A stretch of DNA of 6,572 nt from CALWRM01 sp050309765. GTDB taxonomy: Bacteria; Bacillota; Clostridia; Christensenellales; UBA1750. The notes beneath the pieces are model-generated. The model was not told the DNA's origin. It worked only from the letters and a program-made list of their open reading frames with translations, and searched no databases. Positions within the stretch are counted from its first letter, which is position 1, and each line of letters starts with the position of its first letter. The position numbers and the translations under genes are program-made. The stretch spans positions 1-6,572 of the forward strand of contig JBNRMU010000098.1 of assembly GCA_050309765.1 (NCBI GenBank), read 5' to 3'. Below are positions 1 to 5,734 of the stretch, in pieces.

Positions 1-91
1 CCTAAATTGGAAGGGAGAAGAGGCTTTTCCATTTTTAGATCAAAAAAGAAAAAGAATTTTGAAACGATATGTTATGTTTCGGTGTTTTGTA

Positions 92-120
92 TGGAAATAT
101 GGCGATTTATTGTATATACT
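92..120 (+). promoter_or_regulatory. Probable sigma-A-type promoter of the glucose-6-phosphate isomerase gene
   Basis: A TATACT -10 box lies at 115-120, 17 bases after TGGAAA (92-97), which matches the TTGACA consensus at 4 of 6 positions. The 11-base word TTGTATATACT at 110-120 recurs exactly at the -10 region of the promoter at 2886-2914, which supports the call. An A-rich tract lies further upstream (about 42-56). The predicted transcription start, near 127, would leave a leader of only about 14 bases, so the real promoter could instead lie further upstream or outside the window. Confidence 0.45.
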
Positions 121-140
121 GATAAAGGAAAGTTTGAAAA

Positions 141-1721
141 ATGGGGTTGATGGTTATGACAACTAAGAAGGTTTCTGAAAAAAAGGTCAATTCCTGCGAC
201 ATCCATGTGGATTTTAATCTGATGATGGCGGATTTCGCAGCGGAAGCGCGCGCCAAGGTGCGCTCGGAACTGCGCAAGCTCGCCCATACTCTGGACGGCA
301 GCGAACTTGACAAGGTGCAGCAGGCAATCGACGCCCTGTCCACCCCTCCGGGAAGACTGCTCAGAAAGAACTTCGTTGAAAAGCGCGAGATCGAAAAAAT
401 GGAGCCCGCCCTGCAGGCGGCCTTTGAAGCTGTGCAGAAAAACCGCGGCGACGCCTCCAAGATGATGATGTGGACCGAGCTTCCCTATAACCAGGGCAAG
501 ATCGTCAAGGACATCCAGGCCTGCGCGGAAAGCATCCGCGAAAAGTTCGACAACTTCGTGGTGCTGGGCATCGGCGGCAGCGCCCTTGGCCCCGCCATGG
601 TGCACCAGGCCCTTTCCAACCTGCGCCACAACGAGCTTACCAAGCAGCAGCGCGGCGGCGCGCCCAGGTTCTATGTGGAGGACAACGTGGACCCCGAACG
701 CATGGTGAGCCTTTTGAACCATCTCGATTTGGAAAAGACCTGCTTTAACGTGATTTCCAAGTCCGGCAATACCTCCGAGACCATGAGCCAGTACCTGATC
801 GTTTCCGACCTGCTCAAGCAGAAGTTCGGCGACAAGTACGCCGAGCATATGGTGCTGACCACCGACGCCAAGAAGGGCAACCTGCACGCCATCGGCGTGT
901 CCGACGGGCTGACCATGTTCGTGGTGCCGGACGGTGTAGGCGGTCGCTTCTCCGAGCTGTGCCCCGTGGGCCTGCTGGCTGCGGCGGTGCTGGGCTTTGA
1001 CATCGAGCTTATGCTCAAGGGCGCGGCCGACATGGACGAGCGCTGCAAGGAGCCCGATTACAAAAAGAACCCCGCCCTGTTCGGCGCCGCCGTGATGCAC
1101 TGCGCCTACGAAAAGGGCGAAAACATTCACGTGATGATGCCCTATGCGGACAGTCTCAAATACCTTGCCGACTGGTATGCCCAGCTGTGGGCGGAGAGCC
1201 TGGGCAAGAACGTGCACCGCGACGGCACCCCCTGCGTGGCCGGACAGACGCCCGTCAAATCCCTGGGCGTTACCGACCAGCACAGCCAGGTGCAGCTGTA
1301 TGTCGAGGGCCCGGACGACAAGGTGCTCACCTTCCTCAAGGTCGAGAATTTCCGCAGCAAGATCACCATCCCCGTGGGCTGCGAGGAGTTTTCCGACGTG
1401 TCCTTCCTGTGCGGACACACTTTAAACGAGCTGATGAACACCGAGCTTGAGGCCACCAGGTACGCGCTGCTCAAGGCGGCCAAACCCACCTGGACCATCA
1501 CCTTCCCCGAGGTCAACGAATACACCCTGGGCCAGGTCATGTACTTCTTTGAGATGATGACCGCCTTTGCCGGCGAACTGTTGGACATCGACGCTTTCAA
1601 CCAGCCCGGCGTAGAGGAGGGCAAGAACGCCACCTATGCGCTGTTCGGCCGCAAGGGCTACGAGAACAAGGCGGTGGAACTTTCCGCCATGCCCAGGGCC
1701 AGCGAGGAATTCATCCTGTAA
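141..1721 (+). CDS. pgi: Glucose-6-phosphate isomerase
   Basis: This cytoplasmic enzyme interconverts glucose 6-phosphate and fructose 6-phosphate at the top of glycolysis and in gluconeogenesis. The 526-residue product carries the family hallmarks in order: GIGGSALG (143-150) in the first SIS sugar-phosphate domain, SKSGNTSET (206-214) for phosphate binding, GGRFSE (267-272), WAESLGK (350-356) with the likely catalytic Glu352, His381 in TDQHSQ, and a C-terminal NQPGVEEGK (487-495) whose Lys495 is the conserved catalytic-site lysine. The last motif fits the second PROSITE signature for the family. The length lies between the short Bacillus type (about 450) and the E. coli type (about 550). 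ATG141 was chosen because GGAAAG stands 8 bases upstream; in-frame ATGs at 150 and 156 are alternatives and would change only the first five residues. The gene is followed directly by a terminator and appears monocistronic. Confidence 0.96.
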   Translation: MGLMVMTTKKVSEKKVNSCDIHVDFNLMMADFAAEARAKVRSELRKLAHTLDGSELDKVQQAIDALSTPPGRLLRKNFVEKREIEKMEPALQAAFEAVQKNRGDASKMMMWTELPYNQGKIVKDIQACAESIREKFDNFVVLGIGGSALGPAMVHQALSNLRHNELTKQQRGGAPRFYVEDNVDPERMVSLLNHLDLEKTCFNVISKSGNTSETMSQYLIVSDLLKQKFGDKYAEHMVLTTDAKKGNLHAIGVSDGLTMFVVPDGVGGRFSELCPVGLLAAAVLGFDIELMLKGAADMDERCKEPDYKKNPALFGAAVMHCAYEKGENIHVMMPYADSLKYLADWYAQLWAESLGKNVHRDGTPCVAGQTPVKSLGVTDQHSQVQLYVEGPDDKVLTFLKVENFRSKITIPVGCEEFSDVSFLCGHTLNELMNTELEATRYALLKAAKPTWTITFPEVNEYTLGQVMYFFEMMTAFAGELLDIDAFNQPGVEEGKNATYALFGRKGYENKAVELSAMPRASEEFIL

Positions 1722-1733
1722 GAGGAACAAAGC

Positions 1734-1778
1734 AAACAGCCATACTGCCCAACATGATCGGCGGTATGGCTGTTTTTT
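1734..1778 (+). terminator. Rho-independent terminator after pgi, possibly bidirectional
   Basis: The arms AACAGCCATACTGCC (1735-1749) and GGCGGTATGGCTGTT (1760-1774) form a 15-pair stem with a single T-G wobble and a 10-base loop, followed by a run of six T (1773-1778). It begins 12 bases after the pgi stop codon. Read on the minus strand the same hairpin is followed by a T-rich tail (TTTGCTTTGTT), so it may also end transcripts of the converging pseudouridine synthase gene, whose stop codon is 45 bases away. No other terminator is visible for that gene. Confidence 0.93.
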
Positions 1779-1822
1779 ATGCGCCACAATGGCCTGTGAA
1801 TGGCAAAGGGCCTGTGTGCTGT

Positions 1823-2806
1823 CTAGGCTTTATCCTGCGGCGATGCGCTCAGGTCGTGCCCGGGAAAGTACTTTTCCAGAAAGGGTACGTGTGAAACGGT
1901 GAAGCTGCGGCCCTTCAGGTATTCCAGCGGGCCCGCGTTCGTTGGAAAAGTAAACACCAGGCGATAGGCGCACAGCGCCTGTTGTTCCAGGCCATGTTCG
2001 TTGCGGCCGTGGCCGCCGTATTGCTTATCGCCCAGCAGCGGATGGCCGCGGGAGGCAAGCTGGGCGCGGATCTGGTGCGTGCGGCCGGTTAAAAGCTCGC
2101 ATTCCACAAGGGAAAGGCCGTCCTTTGATGAAAGCGTTTGATAGCGCGTAATGGCGAGCTGTGCATCGGGCGCGGGCCTGTCGAGCACCGTGACACGCTT
2201 GGCGTTTTTTTGCAGATAGCTTTTAATCTGTCCCTTTTCCGGACGCGGCCGCCCATGCACGATGCAAAGATAGCGTTTGGAAAGCTCTCCGTCGCGGATC
2301 TTGCGATTCAATACCTGCATGGCCTCCTTTGTTTTTGCCACCAGCACAATGCCGGAGGTGAAGCGGTCGATGCGGTTGACCGGCACGGGGGAGAAGGCGC
2401 CCTCCGCAAGGGAGTCGTATTCGCCCTTTTGATACAGATAGGCGCGCACGTGCGTGACCAGCGTGTTCAGCTTTTCGCTTTGGTCCGGATGCACCAACAG
2501 GCCGGGACGCTTATCGATCACCATGAGGTTTTGATCCTCGTACAGGATGTTGAGATGGGGATGGAAGCGCGCAAGCAGCGCGTCCTCCTTTTTTACGGGC
2601 GCAAACAGCTCCTCCGGCAGATACAGGCGCACGCTGTCGCCCGCCCGCAGCACACAGTCCGCCTTGGCCGGACGACCGTTGACCTTGATATCCTTTTGAC
2701 GCAGGTATTTCTGCATTAGGCCTTTTGTAAGTCCGGGCGCGGCTCTTTGCAGCCAGCGCGTAAGCCGGCTTCCGTCTTCGGCCGTTGGGATCGTAAACTC
2801 GCGCAT
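1823..2806 (-). CDS. RluA-family RNA pseudouridine synthase with S4 domain
   Basis: This enzyme isomerises specific uridines in structured RNA, most often 23S rRNA, to pseudouridine. The 327-residue product has an N-terminal S4-type RNA-binding domain (about 13-65, including KDIKVNGRPA at 39-48 and VLRAGDSVRLYLP at 52-64) and then the RluA catalytic domain. The catalytic motif is NRIDRFTSGIVLVAK (144-158) with Asp147 as the nucleophile; the usual His at the first position is Asn here. A second conserved block, LLTGRTHQIRAQLA (238-251) followed by HPLLGDKQYGG (255-265), completes the fold. The order S4 then catalytic domain is that of RluC and RluD relatives, but Bacillota carry several paralogues of unknown or overlapping target, so I give no gene symbol and no target uridine. 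The start is well supported: GGAGGG stands 6 bases upstream of ATG. The gene is transcribed alone, divergently from the membrane protein gene. Confidence 0.93.
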   Translation of the reverse strand: MREFTIPTAEDGSRLTRWLQRAAPGLTKGLMQKYLRQKDIKVNGRPAKADCVLRAGDSVRLYLPEELFAPVKKEDALLARFHPHLNILYEDQNLMVIDKRPGLLVHPDQSEKLNTLVTHVRAYLYQKGEYDSLAEGAFSPVPVNRIDRFTSGIVLVAKTKEAMQVLNRKIRDGELSKRYLCIVHGRPRPEKGQIKSYLQKNAKRVTVLDRPAPDAQLAITRYQTLSSKDGLSLVECELLTGRTHQIRAQLASRGHPLLGDKQYGGHGRNEHGLEQQALCAYRLVFTFPTNAGPLEYLKGRSFTVSHVPFLEKYFPGHDLSASPQDKA

Positions 2807-2845
2807 CCAAAGCCCTCCGAAATCTGCATGGGTTTTCCTGATAGC

Positions 2846-2874
2846 AGTATACCTTTTGTACAGGTTGGCTGCAA
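2846..2874 (-). promoter_or_regulatory. Promoter of the pseudouridine synthase gene
   Basis: On the minus strand, TTGCAG (2874-2869) and TATACT (2851-2846) are separated by exactly 17 bases. The -10 box matches TATAAT at 5 of 6 positions. The predicted start, near 2839, gives a leader of about 33 bases that contains the GGAGGG ribosome binding site (2818-2813). Confidence 0.7.
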
Positions 2875-2885
2875 CATAGGCGGGC

Positions 2886-2914
2886 TTGCAAGCGTTATCC
2901 TTTTTGTATATACT
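2886..2914 (+). promoter_or_regulatory. Promoter of the membrane protein and dihydrouridine synthase pair
   Basis: TTGCAA (2886-2891) and TATACT (2909-2914) are separated by exactly 17 bases. The spacer is T-rich next to the -10 box. The predicted start, near 2921, gives a leader of about 32 bases. The -35 box lies only 11 bases from the -35 box of the divergent promoter, so the two polymerase sites abut back to back and probably share any bound regulator. Confidence 0.75.
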
Positions 2915-2952
2915 AAAGATCAGGCAGGAGGCTGCCCAAGAGGTGCTTTTGA

Positions 2953-3501
2953 ATGGAGTATGTGATCCGCTTTTTGTATACGCTGCTCAAGACCGCGCTG
3001 GTGCTTGCCATCGTCGTGGTTTTGTGCGTCGGCGGCTTTATGATGGCCATGAACGTGAGCAACATCTATGTGCTCGTGGGCGACGGGATGAAGATGCGCA
3101 CCTCTGTGGTAATGGGACTGAATGAGGCGGACGAGCTGCCCAAGTTCTTCTCGCAAAGCTGCATACAGGCCGATGAAATCTACCAGGACAGCACCTATCT
3201 GGACTACGATATGGAAAGCTTTTCCAGCGACGTTTCCATCTCCAAGCTCCACACCCTGCCCTGGGAGGACACCGCCACCGTCACGCTCAAGCAAAACGTG
3301 AGCAGCGTGATCGGCTATCTGCCCATCAGCAAGCAAAACGCGCAGCAGCTCGCCAACCCCAAGAAGATCCCCGCGCCGGAATGGAAATCGCAAAGCTTTG
3401 AACTGGAGCTGAAAAAGTGGCAGGATCAATGGAAGATCGTGTCCCTGACCCCCATTGAGACGCAAGAGGAAGAGACCAAGGAGCAGACAAATGCAGGATA
3501 G
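2953..3501 (+). CDS. Uncharacterised single-pass membrane protein
   Basis: I do not recognise this 182-residue protein. It has one clear membrane-spanning segment near the N-terminus (about residues 9-33, LVLAIVVVLCVGGFMMA in its core) preceded by Arg6 and Lys13, so by the positive-inside rule the remaining 145 or so residues should face outside. There is no lipobox or obvious signal peptidase site, so it is probably an anchored protein rather than a secreted one. The outer part is soluble, with alternating strand-like stretches (TATVTLKQNV at 107-116; SFELELKKW and WKIVSL at 148-165) and a short acidic, Thr/Glu-rich tail. The strand pattern ending in a W-x-I motif is reminiscent of NTF2-like outer domains, but this is only an impression. 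AGAGGTG (2939-2945) stands 7 bases before ATG. The last 11 bases overlap the dihydrouridine synthase start, implying co-expression. Confidence 0.85.
   Translation: MEYVIRFLYTLLKTALVLAIVVVLCVGGFMMAMNVSNIYVLVGDGMKMRTSVVMGLNEADELPKFFSQSCIQADEIYQDSTYLDYDMESFSSDVSISKLHTLPWEDTATVTLKQNVSSVIGYLPISKQNAQQLANPKKIPAPEWKSQSFELELKKWQDQWKIVSLTPIETQEEETKEQTNAG
3478..3483 (+). promoter_or_regulatory. Ribosome binding site that sets the dihydrouridine synthase start
   Basis: AAGGAG lies inside the 3' end of the membrane protein gene, 7 bases before ATG 3491. The reading frame is open back to ATG 3455, but the extra 12 residues there (Arg/Lys-rich) are out-of-frame coding sequence of the preceding gene and have no good binding site. 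The internal ATG is therefore preferred. Confidence 0.85.
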
Positions 3502-4480
3502 GCCCGCGCTTCGTTTGCCAAAGGACGCCTTGTTTCTGGCGCCCATGGCCGGCGTTACCGATATCGCTTTCCGCGCCCTGTGCAAAGATACGGGCGCGGA
3601 TTTTACGGTTACGGAGATGATCTCCGCCAAGGGTGTGCTGCTTTCTCCCAAGGAGAGGGAGGAGGTCGGCTGGCTCAAGGCCGTGTCTAAGGGCGAACGC
3701 GCCTTTGTGCAGATTTTCGGCTCCGATCCTATCTATATGGGCGAGATGGCGGCGCGCATCAGCGAAGGCCCCTATGTGGGCGTGGACATCAACATGGGTT
3801 GTCCGGCGCCCAAGATCGTCTCCGGCGGCGATGGGAGCGCGCTGCTGAAAAACCCGGAGCTGGCCGTGCGCGTGGCTCAAAGCGTGGTGGAGCACAGCCG
3901 CCTGCCGGTGAGCGTGAAGATGCGCCTGGGCTGGACGCAGGATGCGCAGGTATATCTGGAGCTTGGCAAAGGCCTTGCGCAGGCGGGCGTTTCCATGATC
4001 ACCCTGCACGCACGCACGCGCGAGCAGATGTACGCCGGCAAAGCGGACTGGCAGGCCATCGGCCGCCTGGCGGATGCCATCAGCATCCCCGTGATCGGCA
4101 ACGGCGACGTGTCGGACGGGAAAAGCGCCAGAGCCATGCTCACACAAACCGGCTGCGCCGGCGTGATGATCGGCCGGGCGGCGATGGGCAACCCCTTTGT
4201 TTTTGCCGAGATCCGAGCCTATTTAAACGGCGAGGACTATACCCCGCCCAGCGCGAAAACACGGCTTGATACCGCCCTTGCGCAGGCTCGGGCGCTGTGC
4301 GGACAAAAGGGGGAAAAGCTCGGCGTGCGCGAGATGCGCAAGCAGATGGCCTGGTATACGCACGGCCTGCGCGGCAGCGCCGCGGCCCGCGTAAAGCTGA
4401 ACCTTGCAAATAGCGTGGACGAGTTTGCGGAGATACTGGGCGAGCTTTGTCGGGAAAACGAGGAGAATCCGATCGGGTAA
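3491..4480 (+). CDS. dusB: tRNA-dihydrouridine synthase, DusB-like
   Basis: This flavoenzyme uses FMN and NADPH to reduce specific uridines of tRNA to dihydrouridine. The 329-residue product is a TIM barrel with the family signatures in order: LAPMAGVTD (16-24) at the FMN pocket, DINMGCPAPK (99-108) with the catalytic Cys104, VKMRLGW (142-148) with the FMN-contacting Lys143, HARTREQMYAGKADW (173-187), IGNGDV (202-207), and IGRAAMGNPF (227-236), which holds the flavin phosphate. A helical C-terminal tRNA-binding domain (about 255-320) follows, including REMRKQMAWYTHGL (280-293), typical of DusB-type enzymes. The family call is firm. The DusB label follows overall similarity to annotated bacterial homologues; target positions in tRNA differ between DusB proteins of different phyla and cannot be read from sequence. 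Start chosen at the internal ATG with AAGGAG 7 bases upstream, overlapping the previous gene by 11 bases. No T-rich terminator follows. Confidence 0.94.
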   Translation: MQDRPALRLPKDALFLAPMAGVTDIAFRALCKDTGADFTVTEMISAKGVLLSPKEREEVGWLKAVSKGERAFVQIFGSDPIYMGEMAARISEGPYVGVDINMGCPAPKIVSGGDGSALLKNPELAVRVAQSVVEHSRLPVSVKMRLGWTQDAQVYLELGKGLAQAGVSMITLHARTREQMYAGKADWQAIGRLADAISIPVIGNGDVSDGKSARAMLTQTGCAGVMIGRAAMGNPFVFAEIRAYLNGEDYTPPSAKTRLDTALAQARALCGQKGEKLGVREMRKQMAWYTHGLRGSAAARVKLNLANSVDEFAEILGELCRENEENPIG

Positions 4481-4529
4481 GGATACCGCCGCGGCCCGCG
4501 GTCCCGCCTTGTGCGCGAAGGATCGCTAG

Positions 4530-4556
4530 GCTGCTTTTGCATAGATCGCAAACAGC
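4530..4556. other. Imperfect hairpin between dusB and the dehydrogenase gene
   Basis: GCTG and TTTGC (4530-4533 and 4536-4540, with a two-base bulge between) pair with GCAAA and CAGC (4548-4556) around a 7-base loop. The nine-pair structure has no T run after it on either strand, so it is not a standard terminator. It lies 14 bases upstream of the -35 box of the dehydrogenase promoter, where it could be a weak dusB 3' end structure, an operator-like inverted repeat, or chance. Confidence 0.35.
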
Positions 4557-4570
4557 AAACAATTTGGGGG

Positions 4571-4599
4571 TTGAAATGCGGCAAAAAACGGGGTACAAT
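4571..4599 (+). promoter_or_regulatory. Promoter of the beta-hydroxyacid dehydrogenase gene
   Basis: TTGAAA (4571-4576) and TACAAT (4594-4599) are separated by exactly 17 bases, with 4 and 5 matches to the sigma-A consensus respectively. It is among the best promoter matches in the window. The predicted transcription start, near 4606, gives a leader of about 30 bases containing AAGGAG (4619-4624). This shows the dehydrogenase does not depend on read-through from dusB. Confidence 0.8.
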
Positions 4600-4635
4600 A
4601 CAGAAAAAGCCATACGAAAAGGAGAAACGATTGCA

Positions 4636-5496
4636 ATGAAAATCGCATTTATCGGTGTAGGCGTTATGGGCAAATCCATGGTCCGCAACCTGATGAAAAA
4701 GGGCAACGAGCTGCATATCTATACCCGCACCAAGGAAAAGGCCCTGGAGGTGATCGACGAGGGCGCCGTCTGGCACGACAGCGTCAAGGATTGCGTGCAG
4801 GGCGCGGATGCGGTGATCACCATCGTCGGATACCCAAAGGATGTGGAAGAAGTGTACTTTGGCGCAGACGGCATCCTTGAAAACGCAAAGGAAGGCGCTT
4901 TTGTCATCGACATGACCACCACCAGCCCCAAGCTTGCCGTGAAGATTTACGAGCAGGCACAGGCAAAGGGCCTGCGTGCCCTGGATGCGCCGGTTTCCGG
5001 CGGCGACGTCGGCGCGCGCAATGCGACGCTTGCCATCATGGTCGGTGGCGATGAAAAGGATTTTGAGGCGGCCAAACCCATCTTTGAAGCGATGGGCACC
5101 AACATCCGCTACGAGGGCAAGGCCGGCAGCGGCCAGCACACCAAGATGGCCAACCAGATCGCTCTGGCCGGCGCCATGGCCGGCGTGTGCGAGGCCATCA
5201 GCTACGCCCGTGGCGCAGGATTGGACATCCAGACCATGCTGGACACCATCTCAACCGGCGCGGCCGGTTCCTGGCAGATGAGCAACATGGCCCCCCGCAT
5301 GCTCAAGGGCGACTTTGCCCCCGGCTTCTTCGTCAAGCACTACATCAAGGACATGAACATCGCCTGCGAGGAGGCTGACGACCGCAAGGTGGAGCTTCCC
5401 ATCCTGGAGGAGGTCAGGCGTATGTATAAGGCTATCGAGGAGGACGGCATGGGCGATCTGGGCACCCAGGCGCTGATCAAGTACTACGAAAAGTAA
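4636..5496 (+). CDS. Beta-hydroxyacid dehydrogenase, 3-hydroxyisobutyrate dehydrogenase family
   Basis: This 286-residue cytoplasmic oxidoreductase belongs to the family of 3-hydroxyisobutyrate dehydrogenase, tartronate semialdehyde reductase and related small-acid enzymes. It opens with a Rossmann fold: FIGVGVMGKSM (5-15) is the dinucleotide loop. YTRTKEK (29-35) follows the second strand; Arg31 there, in place of the Asp of NAD-specific members, suggests NADP(H) preference. The substrate block DAPVSGGDVGARNATL (117-132) and the catalytic block GSGQHTKMANQ (164-174) with Lys170 and Asn173 are intact, as is KDM (238-240) with Asp239 in the all-helical C-terminal domain. The true substrate cannot be named. 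The frame stays open upstream to 4447, but AAGGAG at 4619-4624 (11 bases upstream), the promoter at 4571-4599 and the Rossmann start all fix ATG 4636. It is a monocistronic unit with its own promoter and terminator. Confidence 0.93.
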   Translation: MKIAFIGVGVMGKSMVRNLMKKGNELHIYTRTKEKALEVIDEGAVWHDSVKDCVQGADAVITIVGYPKDVEEVYFGADGILENAKEGAFVIDMTTTSPKLAVKIYEQAQAKGLRALDAPVSGGDVGARNATLAIMVGGDEKDFEAAKPIFEAMGTNIRYEGKAGSGQHTKMANQIALAGAMAGVCEAISYARGAGLDIQTMLDTISTGAAGSWQMSNMAPRMLKGDFAPGFFVKHYIKDMNIACEEADDRKVELPILEEVRRMYKAIEEDGMGDLGTQALIKYYEK

Positions 5497-5507
5497 GCAG
5501 ACCCTAC

Positions 5508-5553
5508 AGGGATCCGGTCGGATGCGGCATCGCATCCGGCTGGGTCCTTTTGT
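5508..5553 (+). terminator. Rho-independent terminator of the dehydrogenase gene
   Basis: The arms 5508-5526 and 5531-5549 form a 19-pair stem with four G-T wobbles around the 4-base loop GCAT. The inner eight pairs (CGGATGCG with CGCATCCG) are perfect. A short T tract (TTTTGT, 5548-5553) follows. It begins 12 bases after the stop codon. The T tract is modest, so some read-through is possible. Confidence 0.88.
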
Positions 5554-5691
5554 ATGCAATAAGGCGGAAGAAGACTTAATGCAAAGGGGCATCGGCATAA
5601 AGAACGCCCTTGCGCGGTAACGGGCAAGGGTTGATGAAAACAAATAGTTATACCGATGGTGTTTTCGCCCCTACGAACGGAGTCGATCTTG

Positions 5692-5700
5692 TGGTATGAT
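5692..5700 (+). promoter_or_regulatory. Extended -10 promoter of the transporter gene
   Basis: TGGTATGAT fits the extended -10 pattern TGn-TATAAT with 5 of 6 matches in the hexamer. No convincing -35 box lies 16-18 bases upstream, which is usual for extended -10 promoters. The predicted start, near 5707, gives a leader of about 28 bases that includes the ribosome binding site at 5723-5729. Confidence 0.55.
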
Positions 5701-5722
5701 AGTGCCAGCGTATTTTCCCGAA

Positions 5723-5729
5723 GAGGTGA
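5723..5729 (+). promoter_or_regulatory. Ribosome binding site supporting a TTG start for the transporter
   Basis: GAGGTGA stands 5 bases before TTG 5735. The in-frame ATG at 5696 overlaps the -10 box and has only a distant ACGGAG 14 bases upstream; the in-frame GTG at 5726 lies within the binding site itself. TTG 5735 is therefore the best start. Confidence 0.7.
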
Positions 5730-5734
5730 TCTGC

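Noticed and set aside
11..37. Possible terminator hairpin of an upstream gene (GGAA with TTCC, then ATTTTT).
   Set aside because: Only four consecutive pairs form around a long loop, too weak for an intrinsic terminator.
72..1418. A 448-residue open frame on the minus strand opposite pgi.
   Set aside because: It is antisense to a gene with complete isomerase motifs. Its His, Gly, Ala and Leu-rich low-complexity product is what GC-rich codon usage yields on the opposite strand.
1791..1816. Direct repeat GGCCTGTG at 1791-1798 and 1809-1816.
   Set aside because: Two copies of eight bases in a short convergent spacer are within chance and match no known element.
2138..2719. A 193-residue plus-strand frame opposite the pseudouridine synthase gene.
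   Set aside because: It is antisense to a gene with an S4 domain and catalytic motif, and shows no family motif of its own.
2920..4147. Minus-strand frames (252 and 273 residues) opposite the membrane protein and dusB.
   Set aside because: Both are His, Ala and Leu-rich shadows of well-supported plus-strand genes.
4447..4635. A 63-residue N-terminal extension of the dehydrogenase.
   Set aside because: It overlaps the end of dusB, spans the promoter, precedes the Rossmann start and has no family counterpart. ATG 4636 has its own ribosome binding site.
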